A stretch of DNA of 64,000 nt from positions 205,232,900 to 205,296,899 of the forward strand of contig JAIOJX010000026.1 in assembly GCA_022376925.1 (NCBI GenBank), written 5' to 3'. The notes under the pieces are model-generated. The model did no database searches. It saw nothing but the letters and a program-made list of their open reading frames with translations, and was not told the DNA's origin. The DNA is from Tragulus kanchil. Its lineage: Eukaryota > Chordata > Mammalia > Artiodactyla > Tragulidae. The position numbers and the translations under genes were made by a program. This document shows positions 9,924 through 22,060 of this stretch, piece after piece. The first letter of the stretch is position 1. The number at the start of each line of letters is the position of its first letter.

Positions 9924-11945
9924 GCATGCGTGGATGTTCATTTGATCCACAAACTCTCTTTTGTCAAAAGCTTCAGTAATTCAGAAGCTTCACAATTGTT
10001 AATGGTCCATCAGTAGCAGTCTCTCTCATCTGGTGGTCCGAAGAGACTGGTGATGGATAATTTCCGAACAGCGTCCTCCAATTCTATTTGCCCCTACAAA
10101 TCACATCAGAATGCAAGCAAATGAGAGAAACACTATCATAAGAGTCAACTTCATGGTGTTCTAATTAATATAAAAATTAACTCATTCACAAACTACCTAT
10201 ACTGACTCATTCAAACCGAACTATTTTATGGCAATCGATCCATACAACTCAGAGCCAGAATAAGAAGTTGGAAAGTGCCACTCTCAAAGAGGACATCAAC
10301 CTGTTCATTGACAGCATATGGACTCTAAGGAGGGCAGTGTTGGGCTTGTAGTGGAATTCTAGTTGCTAAAAAGTTCAGGCACTGTTGTGAAAATATTGGC
10401 CTCACTGCCACCTGCACTTAATCTTTACAGAAACATCTCTATGTGGGATGGAGAAAGAGTGGTCAGTAGATATAGGAGATGACAGAAATCCACTCAGGAC
10501 TGATAACAGAAGAAAACAACTGCAACCACAATGATTGAGGGCAATAAGAACTGTGATTCAGTTTAAGGTGAAAAGTACCACATATGGTTTCTTAGCCAAT
10601 ATCTCTTAGGCCTGAGCATCAAAAATGCTGGTGGGAAGTTGAGAGAATCTGTTAGTTCTCGAAATAGATGGATCATTAACCAGGAAGGGAAGAAATGCTT
10701 CATGGTCCCTACAGATCTGTTGGCTTTTGGGTTCATAAGGTTCTTTGGGGTAAAACATAATTTTGGCTTGTAATGGTTTGCTTGTGAGCTTTTTGGTTTG
10801 AACATGAAGAACAGTGGAGGTTGAAAGAAGAGGGAAGAGAGTATGGGTAAAGGGACGAAAACGTGATGCTGTCTACATTTCTGATGGCCAGGGGCTAAAT
10901 GAGCCATTTGGAGCTGAAATGGAATTCTTCTGTGCTTTTCTTACTCCAAAACATACTTCTCGGCTCAGTACCACACTTACACAACAACCTTTAAAGCTCA
11001 GGATACTCTCCTGGGCATGCGTGGATGTTCATTTGATCCACAAACTCTCTTTTGTCAAAAGCTTCAGTAATTCAGAAGCTTCACAATTGTTAATGGTCCA
11101 TCAGTAGCAGTCTCTCTCATCTGGTGGTCCGAAGAGACTGGTGATGGATAATTTCCGAACAGCGTCCTCCAATTCTATTTGCCCTACAAATCACATCAGA
11201 ATGCAAGCAAATGAGAGAAACACTATCATAAGAGTCAACTTCATGGTGTTCTAATTAATATAAAAATTAACTCATTCACAAACTACCTATACTGACTCAT
11301 TCAAACCGAACTATTTTATGGCAATCGATCCATACAACTCAGAGCCAGAATAAGAAGTTGGAAAGTGCCACTCTCAAAGAGGACATCAACCTGTTCATTG
11401 ACAGCATATGGACTCTAAGGAGGGCAGTGTTGGGCTTGTAGTGGAATTCTAGTTGCTAAAAAGTTCAGGCACTGTTGTGAAAATATTGGCCTCACTGCCA
11501 CCTGCACTTAATCTTTACAGAAACATCTCTATGTGGGATGGAGAAAGAGTGGTCAGTAGATATAGGAGATGACAGAAATCCACTCAGGACTGATAACAGA
11601 AGAAAACAACTGCAACCACAATGATTGAGGGCAATAAGAACTGTGATTCAGTTTAAGGTGAAAAGTACCACATATGGTTTCTTAGCCAATATCTCTTAGG
11701 CCTGAGCATCAAAAATGCTGGTGGGAAGTTGAGAGAATCTGTTAGTTCTCGAAATAGATGGATCATTAACCAGGAAGGGAAGAAATGCTTCATGGTCCCT
11801 ACAGATCTGTTGGCTTTTGGGTTCATAAGGTTCTTTGGGGTAAAACATAATTTTGGCTTGTAATGGTTTGCTTGTGAGCTTTTTGGTTTGAACATGAAGA
11901 ACAGTGGAGGTTGAAAGAAGAGGGAAGAGAGTATGGGTAAAGGGA
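9767..11945. repeat. Tandem duplication 5, unit about 1,092 bp
   Basis: Copy 1 is 9767-10855 and copy 2 is 10859-11945, with cga between. The first 157 bases overlap copy 2 of duplication 4, so this stretch exists three times (8619-, 9767-, 10859-). Copy differences include ctctgctc against ctcggctc (about 10963), a T-run and gcccctac against gccctac. Non-coding, no recognised repeat. Confidence 0.94.
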
Positions 11946-11946
11946 G

Positions 11947-12072
11947 ACAGAAGGGAACAACAACCCACTCCAGTATTCTTGCCTGGAGAATCTTACGGAC
12001 GGAGGAGCCTTGTGGACTACAGTTCATGGGGTCCAATAGAATCAGACACGACTGACCACCTAACACATACAC
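11947..12072 (+). mobile_element. Bov-A SINE monomer
   Basis: Plus-strand Bov-A unit: acaacccactccagtattct, tgcctggagaatcttacgga, ggggtccaatagaatcagac, acgactgaccacctaac. It abuts the right end of tandem duplication 5. Confidence 0.85.
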
Positions 12073-12491
12073 TAAAGAAAGAGCGGAACAAACAGACAGA
12101 AGGAGAGGAAACTAAGGAACCTGAAGGTCATCATTTAAGCCCTGTAAGTATGAGGACATATTTCCACACCTTTATGACACCACGAAGTAGATTCTGAAAG
12201 AAGACATTATTCGAAGTAGTCACAGAAGAACTTCCAGCTACAACTATACACTCCTTCAGATCTTGAAATTTGTACAGTGGCCCTAATGATCTTAGCAATG
12301 GAACCTTTGAAGGATTTGAATGGATGGTATTTTAAGTGGTGGGACACCATATGTAAGATCCAGTTGTAACCTATTTTTAGAACTACTTATAAATACTCCA
12401 GCAAATAGTGTAACATCCACAGTATTCTTGATAGAGACACTAAATCGATATACCCACTTGCTTCCATTCTTAGATAAATAATTTTAACCTA

Positions 12492-12660
12492 TGCTCCTCA
12501 AATCTTAATGCCCATAGAAATCATCAGGTAATCTTGTTCAAATGCAGATTTTGACCCAGTTGTCTGAATGGGGCCTGAGATTATGCATTTGTAAGCAGCT
12601 CTCAGAACAGACAGTTCCGCAGCTGCTCTGGGGCCCATACTGTAAGCACAAGGCTACGGA
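12492..12660 (+). mobile_element. MER5A-like hAT (Charlie) fragment
   Basis: Diverged sequence with the order typical of MER5A: catagaaatcatcaggtaat, tgttcaaatgcagattttga, gggcctgagattatgcattt, gtaagcagctctcag. No target-site duplication can be defined. It is duplicated at about 13593-13760. Assignment is from memory of the consensus. Confidence 0.5.
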
Positions 12661-13155
12661 GGATGGCTAATGTGTGTTACGAAGGTCATCCCCAAATACA
12701 TCCTCACAGATTTTTAATGGTATGCTCCTTCATGGTGGCCATGTCCTAACATATGAAACAGATGTTAGCAGCCTTTTATTTCGTTTGCCTTTTATAATTT
12801 CAATATAGTGCCAGACAACCCAAATTTATTGAAGAGACTAGTCAAGGGTACAAACCCAACTGGTTATCATAGCCACACATATTATTTTGTGCCTCTTCTG
12901 GAGTCTATTTGTGGAAACTGACTGCACATAACTATTTTAAAAGAATGTGCACAGTATTTCTTATCCCACTTGAATGAGAACGTATTGAAAATGGCCATTT
13001 GAAGATGTTATAACCCCATCTTAACAGCAATCTTTTCAAGACTCAATTCAAACAAATAAACGAACAAGAAAAGCTTTCTCCTTTCTCTAAACTCACAAGT
13101 CTAATAAGCATCTGGGGCTATTTCCGGGTGTAATTTTCATAAACCTCCACCGCAT

Positions 13156-13175
13156 GATGCTTTCATGAAAGCATC
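13156..13175. repeat. Perfect 20-bp palindrome
   Basis: gatgctttcatgaaagcatc equals its own reverse complement with no spacer. It is copied at 14255-14274 by duplication 6. Possibly chance; no function can be assigned. Confidence 0.9.
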
Positions 13176-14612
13176 TGAATAACTGAAACCATTATCCTCC
13201 TCTGTTGTTGTGTTGCTTGATACTCACAGTCATACACAATCATGCACACACACATGCCTGCATATTATCTAGAGGAATGTATTTTACAAACATCTCAATA
13301 TCATCACTTTTATTTATCTTGGATTTGGGTAGACAACATTTTTCTGACTTCTCAATAATATGAGAGTGAATTAGGCTTTTATACCATCTATGGATTATGT
13401 TCTTCCAGGAACTGTTCATTTTACTCTAATATTGATTCCAGTATGCTAAGAGAAAGTTATTCCAACTAGCATATGCCAAGGATTATGGCTTCCATGCAGG
13501 GCATATTTGAAATCCACTAGGTTTATTCTTGATAGAGACACTAAATCGATATACCCACTTGCTTCCATTCTTAGATAAATAATTTTAACCTATGCTCCTC
13601 AAATCTTAATGCCCATAGAAATCATCAGGTAATCTTGTTCAAATGCAGATTTTGACCCAGTTGTCTGAATGGGGCCTGAGATTATGCATTTGTAAGCAGC
13701 TCTCAGAACAGACAGTTCCGCAGCTGCTCTGGGGCCCATACTGTAAGCACAAGGCTACGGAGGATGGCTAATGTGTTCTGAAGGTCATCCCCAAATACAT
13801 CCTCACAGATTTTTAATGGTATGCTCCTTCATGGTGGCCATGTCCTAACATATGAAACAGATGTTAGCAGCCTTTTATTTCGTTTGCCTTTTATAATTTC
13901 AATATAGTGCCAGACAACCCAAATTTATTGAAGAGACTAGTCAAGGGTACAAACCCAACTGGTTATCATAGCCACACATATTATTTTGTGCCTCTTCTGG
14001 AGTCTATTTGTGGAAACTGACTGCACATAACTATTTTAAAAGAATGTGCACAGTATTTCTTATCCCACTTGAATGAGAACGTATTGAAAATGGCCATTTG
14101 AAGATGTTATAACCCCATCTTAACAGCAATCTTTTCAAGACTCAATTCAAACAAATAAACGAACAAGAAAAGCTTTCTCCTTTCTCTAAACTCACAAGTC
14201 TAATAAGCATCTGGGGCTATTTCCGGGTGTAATTTTCATAAACCTCCACCGCATGATGCTTTCATGAAAGCATCTGAATAACTGAAACCATTATCCTCCT
14301 CTGTTGTTGTGTTGCTTGATACTCACAGTCATACACAATCATGCACACACACATGCCTGCATATTATCTAGAGGAATGTATTTTACAAACATCTCAATAT
14401 CATCACTTTTATTTATCTTGGATTTGGGTAGACAACATTTTTCTGACTTCTCAATAATATGAGAGTGAATTAGGCTTTTATACCATCTATGGATTATGTT
14501 CTTCCAGGAACTGTTCATTTTACTCTAATATTGATTCCAGTATGCTAAGAGAAAGTTATTCCAACTAGCATATGCCAAAGGGATGAATATGGCTTCCATG
14601 CAGGGCATATTT

Positions 14613-15485
14613 CAACTTTTCCCAAATAACATTCTTGTAGAGATTAGAGCATAATCTGGTAGCCAGACCTTGCCAATTTAAACAGTAATTGAAATGGTTG
14701 AAAATGTTTTTCTTGGCAAAATCTGGTTATTTTGCTTCATTTTGGGTTTCCTTGAATAACAGAAAAATAAGGTCAATCATAAGACTCCTAATTTATTTTC
14801 TCGGTTATCTTTTCTCATCAAACACAAAAGCACTGCTATGAGGCTTAAATGAAAAACTAAAAGTTGTGGCATGGGATGGTATGAAGATAGGCACGAAAAA
14901 ATATAAAATGATTCTTAAACTAACACAAATCAATCTCTTCTCAGCACTGAGTATGTGGGAATTTCTCTTTTGGGTGTTAAGGTACAATGAGAAGGGAGAG
15001 TCAAGAGGAAATAAAAATACAGAAAGGCATTCCTTTAAAATGCAAATTCAATTTTCCCCAAATTAACAGGCACTTCAAAATTAAGATGCAAAATCTTAAT
15101 GGGGATGAAGAACTCAAAAGTTAATTTAGGTGCCATAATTCTCTTCCAGTGGAGTTAGCTGAATGTGATCAAATGTTTAATAGTCATCTTTGGGATGACA
15201 GAGTATCTGATTTTTAGCATTTGCCAATGTTTGTGGTCTAAACATTTCATTGTGGCTAATTTTAGTCTACCAGCTTGACATTCCTAAACACAGAACTAGA
15301 AAGACACACACACAATCCAACTTTTGCAGGCCGCTATGAGCTGCTCTAGCACACTGCTGATCAGACATAGTTCTACCAAAGTAAATAGATATGAACAGGC
15401 AAAAACATGGATAGAAGAAATGAGGAGTCAAAGATGATGACCTCCCAAATTAATTTTTGCTAGTTCAAAATGTAAAGTTTTGCTT
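14613..15485. other. Non-coding sequence, no recognised repeat
   Basis: AT-rich. Short overlapping ORFs on both strands near 14805-15066 have no recognisable domain and no partner structure, so I do not call a gene. Confidence 0.5.
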
Positions 15486-15493
15486 GTTGAAAT

Positions 15494-15712
15494 GGTTTGT
15501 TGTTGTTGTTTAGTCACTAGGTCATGTCCAGCTCTTTTGTGACCTCATGGACTGTAGCCCACCAGGCTCCTCTGTTCATGGGATTTCCCAGGCAAGAATA
15601 CTGGGGTGGGTTGCCATTTTCTTCTCCAAGGGACCTTCCCAACACAGGGATGGTACTCATGCTTTCTGCACTGGCAGGTGGATTATTTAGCACTGAGTCA
15701 CCAGGGAACCCA
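15494..15712 (-). mobile_element. Bov-tA SINE with GTT tail
   Basis: Reverse-strand Bov-tA with its tail as a GTT run on the plus strand, then Bov-A and head landmarks (gacctcatggactgtagccc, gggttgccattttcttctcc, gcactgagtcaccagggaac). Target-site duplication gttgaaat at 15486-15493 and 15713-15720. Confidence 0.9.
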
Positions 15713-15892
15713 GTTGAAATCCAAATCAAAGAAAATGATATTAAAAGAAAAATACTTGTCTGTGTCAATCCATTCTTTCTTTTAAAATCTTTTTTACAAA
15801 CTTAAATCTTCTAAAGAAGTTTGAAATTAGTCACTACACCCACTTGAGCAACTCCTTGGAATTAAGACAATTTCAAAATACTCTATAATAGT

Positions 15893-16040
15893 GAGTCTAA
15901 CCCTACACATTAGAATCATCTAAGGAGATTCCATATAGGATTGAGTCCTTGGTCTGACCCAGGGCTAACTAAATTTGAAAGTTTTGTGTTAGACTTTGCA
16001 TTGATATTTTTAAAAACCTCCCCAAGTGTTTAATTTGCAA
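15893..16040 (+). mobile_element. MER5A-like hAT fragment
   Basis: Weak match to the MER5A order: acattagaatcatctaagga, then ggtctgacccagggctaact, then a tttgcattgat/cctccccaagtg part. Diverged. Duplicated at about 17013-17160. Confidence 0.4.
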
Positions 16041-16303
16041 CCAGTGATGAAAAACAACTATGTTATATAATTTATTTGTCTATATTTTCATTGAGAGAAT
16101 TTTGAAAGTTTTCTATGTTTTATCCTATTAAATTACAAACTCTGAATATCTATTAAATTTCTTTTTTTCTCTATTTATGCCTTCTCTCATCTTCATAGTA
16201 CTGGCAAATGTTGTCAATAGTAGACTCCCCCCCCCAAAAAAAACCACTTTTGATTAAGTTTTCAGTGGACTAGATAGAAATAAGATATACTCTATGGACT
16301 ATA

Positions 16304-16521
16304 AGAGACTTCCTTGGTTGCTTAGCAATAAAGAAACTGCCTGCAGTGCAGGAGATGAGGGTTTGAGTTCTGAGTTGGGAAGATGACCTGGAGAAGGAAA
16401 TGGTAACCCACTTCAGTATTATTGCCTGGAAAGTCCCATGGACAGAGGAGCCTGGAGGGCTACAGTCTAGTAGTCCAGTGCAAGTGTTGGACATGACCTA
16501 GCAACTAAATCACCACTACCA
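16304..16521 (+). mobile_element. Bov-tA SINE
   Basis: Plus-strand head (gacttccttggttgcttagc, gcctgcagtgcaggagatga) followed by Bov-A (ggagaaggaaatggtaaccc, catggacagaggagcctgga). Target-site duplication tatggactata at 16293-16303 and tatggacaata at 16522-16532. Confidence 0.9.
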
Positions 16522-16614
16522 TATGGACAATAAATTGGACACACATTTATTCCTATTCTCTTATTTTTAGATTTCAAAACAAGCTCAGAAATTTTAATGG
16601 AAATCTCATGAAAT

Positions 16615-16833
16615 GGTTTGTTGTTGTTGTTTAGTCACTAGGTCATGTCCAGCTCTTTTGTGACCTCATGGACTGTAGCCCACCAGGCTCCTCTGTTCAT
16701 GGGATTTCCCAGGCAAGAATACTGGGGTGGGTTGCCATTTTCTTCTCCAAGGGACCTTCCCAACACAGGGATGGTACTCATGCTTTCTGCACTGGCAGGT
16801 GGATTATTTAGCACTGAGTCACCAGGGAACCCA
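16615..16833 (-). mobile_element. Bov-tA SINE, duplicate of 15494-15712
   Basis: Same insertion carried by copy 2 of duplication 7. Confidence 0.9.
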
Positions 16834-17423
16834 GTTGAAATCCAAATCAAAGAAAATGATATTAAAAGAAAAATACTTGTCTGTGTCAATCCATTCTTTC
16901 TTTTAAAATCTTTTTTACAAACTTAAATCTTCTAAAGAAGTTTGAAATTAGTCACTACACCCACTTGAGCAACTCCTTGGAATTAAGACAATTTCAAAAT
17001 ACTCTATAATAGTGAGTCTAACCTACACATTAGAATCATCTAAGGAGATTCCATATAGGATTGAGTCCTTGGTCTGACCCAGGGCTAACTAAATTTGAAA
17101 GTTTTGTGTTAGACTTTGCATTGATATTTTTAAAAACCTCCCCAAGTGTTTAATTTGCAACCAGTGATGAAAAACAACTATGTTATATAATTTATTTGTC
17201 TATATTTTCATTGAGAGAATTTTGAAAGTTTTCTATGTTTTATCCTATTAAATTACAAACTCTGAATATCTATTAAATTTCTTTTTTTCTCTATTTATGC
17301 CTTCTCTCATCTTCATAGTACTGGCAAATGTTGTCAATAGTAGACTCCCCCCCCCAAAAAAAACCACTTTTGATTAAGTTTTCAGTGGACTAGATAGAAA
17401 TAAGATATACTCTATGGACTATA

Positions 17424-17641
17424 AGAGACTTCCTTGGTTGCTTAGCAATAAAGAAACTGCCTGCAGTGCAGGAGATGAGGGTTTGAGTTCTGAGTTGGGA
17501 AGATGACCTGGAGAAGGAAATGGTAACCCACTTCAGTATTATTGCCTGGAAAGTCCCATGGACAGAGGAGCCTGGAGGGCTACAGTCTAGTAGTCCAGTG
17601 CAAGTGTTGGACATGACCTAGCAACTAAATCACCACTACCA
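17424..17641 (+). mobile_element. Bov-tA SINE, duplicate of 16304-16521
   Basis: Same insertion carried by copy 2 of duplication 7. Confidence 0.9.
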
Positions 17642-17715
17642 TATGGACAATAAATTGGACACACATTTATTCCTATTCTCTTATTTTTAGATTTCAAAAC
17701 AAGCTCAGAAATTTT

Positions 17716-19119
17716 TGAGATGGATTACATTCACTAGCCACATGTGTTAATCAGTAATGGTTTTCAGTTATTCCAGGCAGCACATGCAAAACACATCACC
17801 CTTTTACTATATGGGAACCAATTATAAATGGGATTTATTGAATAACTAACTCATGGAATTTATCTTCATAAATGCTATGAATATTATTATGCAAAGCAAA
17901 GAGTACATATTTTCTCCTTTAAAAAATATAAAAACATTTTCACAAAAGATGCAAGTGGAAATAGGCAAGGCTTTAATTTTTTCTTGGAAGGACAATCTAA
18001 TTGATCTTATATTACCATTTTATATAATGAATTGATTTGACCAAGTTTCACTTTGAGAAAAGAATATCAAGCTATTCAAAAATGGTCCTGGCTTATTTTC
18101 CAAATACACAGTCATCATCATTAGTGGCTGCATTAATCAAACCTCTATCTATGAATCTTGGAAGGCTGCACAGTGCGTGTAGAAATCTATGCCACCCCAG
18201 GCATTGCAGCAGAGCCAAGAACAGCACAACAAGAACAGCAAGAAGCACAACAAGGAGCAGCTGTGGCTCTTTGCATGTTTTGGTACCATTTAGGCTGATG
18301 CCTAGGACATCATATTGTTTGGCCAAAGGGTGCAGCTGTACCAGCTGGCAGACTGTTGAGTTGGCAGAAGCACAGAAGACAGAAACTGGCACCAGTTCTT
18401 ACCTCTCCCCACATTCACTCAGTCCCTACACCACACCTCTGAGCAATGTTCACAGGGAGCCAGGCCAACATTTGGGCAAAACATGTACTATAATTCAGTC
18501 AGGGGGTAGGTGTTATTATATGACTCTGTCACTATTGGGCCATTTATGTAGGTACATCTGAAATGAAGCATATTAGTTCACTATTGCTGGTAGACTAACC
18601 CTTTCCAAATGCAAGGACTTTCAACAGCAATCATTTATTATTGTTTACCCCTCTGTAGGTGGGTTAGGGTTCAGATAATCTAGCTTCTGCTTGACTGGGT
18701 GTTTTTTTTTTTTTTTTCTTACTGCAGTTCAGTGGAGTGAGCAGTGCAGATCTGGCCCCTGTGTGTTCATTCTAGAACTCAGGCTGAAGTGGCAGGAACA
18801 ACATGGGAGGAAAATACTGTCACAGCAATGGCAGACATGCAAGGATGCAAGTGGAAATATGGGGCTCCTAATGCCTAAGGCAAAAGCTGGCAGATGGTTT
18901 GTTTTGCTCATATGCTATTGACCGAAACAAATCACATGGCCAAGTCCAAATTCAAGCAGGGAAGAACCACACTCTGCTCATGAAGAGATCATGGCAAAAG
19001 ATGAAGTGAGGAATGAAGAATTAAGCCCATCATATCAATGTACAACAACTTGTCTGTTTTTCCTGGAAAAAAGTAAAAGATAATGATGACAGTGATGGTG
19101 GTGGGCATGAAAGCAGCTA
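17716..19119. other. Non-coding sequence, partly old repeat
   Basis: A 174-codon plus-strand frame (18037-18561) and a 99-codon minus-strand frame overlap across a CAA/CAG-rich patch (about 18205-18262). Neither has a recognisable domain. The hydrophobic run of the minus frame is simply the complement of that patch. From about 18570 the sequence resembles an old interspersed repeat (tattagttcactattgctgg) that I cannot name. A T-run lies at 18703-18718. Confidence 0.45.
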
Positions 19120-19330
19120 TCTTCTATTATGTATTTATACGTATCCACTGTTGTAAGGACTATCTCCTTCTCTTGCTGTCACTTTCTGTCTTTGTCTGTC
19201 TCTAATCTCCATTAAGCCTTTATAGCAATCCTATGGAATAAGTACTACCATATTCCTTGTCTGTTACCTTACAGACAAGATATCATTGATAGGGGAATTC
19301 ATCATAAGCAAATAATGGGCAATTATCAAT
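19120..19330 (+). mobile_element. MIR SINE fragment
   Basis: Matches the MIR core and 3' order: ccattaagcctttatagcaa, tcctatggaataagtactac, then ttaccttacagacaaga in place of the usual ttttacagatgagg. Highly diverged, as expected for a mammal-wide SINE. Confidence 0.5.
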
Positions 19331-20569
19331 TTCCAATAGTTGCTGGTTTTCATAAACTCTTGTACAGACATACTGTGTGGATTATATACAGTCCCTTTGT
19401 GTTTTTCCACTTTCACTTCCTGTCTTAGGAGAAGATATAGAGAGTCTGGTCCTCATGCCATGGTTATTAAGATCATGAGAAGAACATCTTTGCTCATCCC
19501 TGGGGTTTACCTACAGAAGGTGCCCATGAGTAGAACTTAGCAGCAGTGACCATCAGAAACTAGCAAACACCATGAGCCCATAAGTTAAAAAAATTAGAAT
19601 GGGCTTAAATATTATCAGGATGAAATTCTGATGAGGACTTCCGTATCCTTTCCCTTTCTATTTCTTTCAGGTGCAAGGCTTACAGAAATCTCTATGTTGA
19701 GGGACCCCTGTAGATGGGTAAGGGTAAACCTTGATCCATTTGTATCTCAGAACATGTTGGGAAATATTCATTCTACAGAAAGGGCAGAAGCAGAGTCATT
19801 ACTATTTCTGTAGCAGAAGTAAGTGATACAGGAACTGGAGAAGACAGTGGATGTGGGGTTTAGGACAGTTTCTGAGACAGTTCCCGCATATGGCTTTCTT
19901 CAACGCTGCCAGCTGCTGCTGAGACTGGGAACAGTGGGATGGTGTCTTGTGACTTGAAACTCCCTTGGTTCCCCAAAGTCACAGAGACTTGCTTCTCCAA
20001 TGAATTTTTTACAGTGCTTAATTTCCTATGTTAAGTCTTCTCTTGGTTGAAGTAACTAGTAGTTGTTAACTGCTAATGGTGAGTATTGAAAGTTTGTAAT
20101 CATAGGTAAGACTAAACAATTATGGTGAATTTGTTCAGAATGGAATGATTATGTCTAAGATATTCTCAGAAGTTAAAATTCTATATAAAAAAAAAACCCT
20201 GTAATATCTTAATAACAATAATCTAGATTGCACAGTATTGTTCACAAAGATGAGGACTGTGGCTAGGCAGAATTGCAAAGTGACAGAAGAACAATTACAC
20301 TTCCCTTTGCAATGAGAGAAAGTTATTCATGATTTTCAAAAGTATACATCAAAGAATGTGTTCAAAATATTTAAAATAACCATTAATAAAATTCAAAGCT
20401 AGTCTCTAATCACTTAATAATAGTCGATCAAGAGTAACAAACTGATTCATAGACAACCTGCTTCTGGATCAGGGCTTCAGCTCTCTCGTTGTACTCTACT
20501 GAAACTCAGCCCTCAACACAAGGATTTGTAAATATAAATAAGAAAAAGAAAAATTAAAGAAAATATAAA
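19331..20569. other. Non-coding sequence, no recognised repeat
   Basis: No duplication, no recent SINE and no supported coding frame. An A-run lies near 20185. Confidence 0.5.
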
Positions 20570-21030
20570 AGAGCAACAAACTGAAAAGCAAAACTCATTC
20601 ATTCCCTCTTCCATTTGTTCAGCCAGTATTTCCTGACAGCCTTGTGACTGTCAGGCAGTGTTTAGATGTGGGAGGAAAGCAGTGAACAAAACAGAGAAAT
20701 TACAGGCCTCATCAAATTTACTTCTTCTATTGGGACATATACAATAAAAATGTTAAATATATTATACAGTACTTTAAAAGAAGATAGATACTATGAAAAA
20801 TTAAGTGCATGGGAGAATTCTGAGGTTTAAGCATGAAACTTTCAATACAGTGGTCAGGGCAGGCCCTACTGAAAATATGATATTTGAGTCAAGACAAAGT
20901 GGATAACAAGTGAGCCATACTGATAATGAAGAGGAGATATTTCCAGGCATTGTAAATTGTTTTTGCTAAGAATCAGATGCAGGAATGTGCCTGGTATGTT
21001 CGAGAAAGAACAAGGAGGTCAGTGTTACTC
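20570..21030 (+). mobile_element. Ancient mammal-wide interspersed repeat, family unassigned
   Basis: The order of motifs (cattcattccctc, agccagtatttcctgac, agtgaacaaaacagagaaat, ggtcagggcaggccctactg, tttccaggcattg, gtgcctggtatgttcgag) follows a common old mammalian repeat. I cannot name the family reliably. Confidence 0.45.
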
Positions 21031-22060
21031 AGGTACAGAGTCTCTCTGACAAAAAAAAAAAACAAAGAGGAAATAAATAATCTAAGAGAAACGAAGTATT
21101 TAGCTAAATTATAACAGAGGAAAGTCCAATGTTTCCAGTTACTTAACTTTTCTTTTTGTGTCAGATTTTATTAATTTAGTTAGCTAATTACAGTTAGGTA
21201 GGTAGCTATTTTTAAGGAGGTCATTTTTGAACATGGTAAATATTCAGAGTTTCAACAGCACAAAATGTACATTGAGAATCAACTCTCTACCCTGCCTTTA
21301 CCCAGAGTTCCCAGCTCCCCACTCCAGAGGAAACAATGTTACCAGGCCTTCCATGGAGCTTTCCAGAGACATTCTATGACTATTTCTAAAATGCTCCCTC
21401 CATTGAGATAATTTGGAAAAGTAGAGTGCGTTTTTTGAAAAAGCTTGGGACAAAGTTTGCTTTCATAGATGCACCTTCATCTTTGTACTATAATTATAGG
21501 CCCCCAAAGTGGATGGAAGCCTGGGTCAGGCTCATCCCAGATGGGTGGGGAAGGGCCTATCTTGTGAAGTCACCAAGTGGCCTCATGAAGAAACTACCTG
21601 TGTGTGGCCACTATTTATTTTGAGAGCTATTTCTGCTCCCGTATCCAGAGGAAGATTCCATGGCTGTCATTTCTTGTCTGTCATTTTCCCCTGAGGATAA
21701 GGAGTGATTTCACTTAGTACTTGAAAACAGGTGTAATGAAGTAAAAAATGCCCCAACAAACTGTAGGCAAATAAACAAATAATAATGAAGTGAAAAATAA
21801 ATGGAAAGTTTCTGTGCTCCACCAATGGATACTGGTAGGAATGTGACAATATATTCTTTGCTTGATAAAAATTTGAAGGTTCAGGCAATCCAAAATTTTC
21901 CTCTAAGTGCAGCCAAACTATGTGCAATACATACTTCAGGCTTTCAGACATTTCCCTTACAGTTAAACACACCACAAGTCATAAAATCTCCTGTATGTCT
22001 TTTATATCACAGTCAGTCCACTATTTTATTATGAGTCTCACCGTCTAATTCTGCTGAAAG
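21031..22060. other. Non-coding sequence, no recognised repeat
   Basis: Possible old repeat around 21250-21400 (ctaccctgcctttacccaga), not assignable. Short ORFs only. Confidence 0.45.

Larger units (their letters stand above)
12424..14612. repeat. Tandem duplication 6, unit about 1,101 bp
   Basis: Copy 1 is 12424-13508 and copy 2 is 13525-14612. The intervening 13509-13524 (gaaatccactaggttt region) resembles a noisy reading of the 5' flank aacatccacag at 12410-12423. Near its end copy 1 reads ccaaggattatgg where copy 2 reads ccaaagggatgaatatgg. Another difference is gtgtgttacgaagg (12670s) against gtgttctgaagg (13770s). Confidence 0.94.
15489..17715. repeat. Tandem duplication 7, unit 1,121 bp
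   Basis: Copy 1 is 15489-16595 and copy 2 is 16610-17715, with 16596-16609 as a noisy junction. Both contain the same minus-strand and plus-strand Bov-tA elements with the same flanks. The only clear inner difference I see is taaccctacac (about 15900) against taacctacac (about 17021). Confidence 0.95.

Noticed and set aside
15494..17641. Four Bov-tA elements as a possible SINE hot spot
   Set aside because: They are two insertions counted twice by tandem duplication 7.
18037..18561. 174-codon plus-strand ORF and overlapping 99-codon minus-strand ORF with a hydrophobic stretch
   Set aside because: No recognisable domain, no mRNA-like features. The hydrophobic run is the complement of a CAA/CAG-rich patch. 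Long frames of this size occur by chance in such biased DNA.
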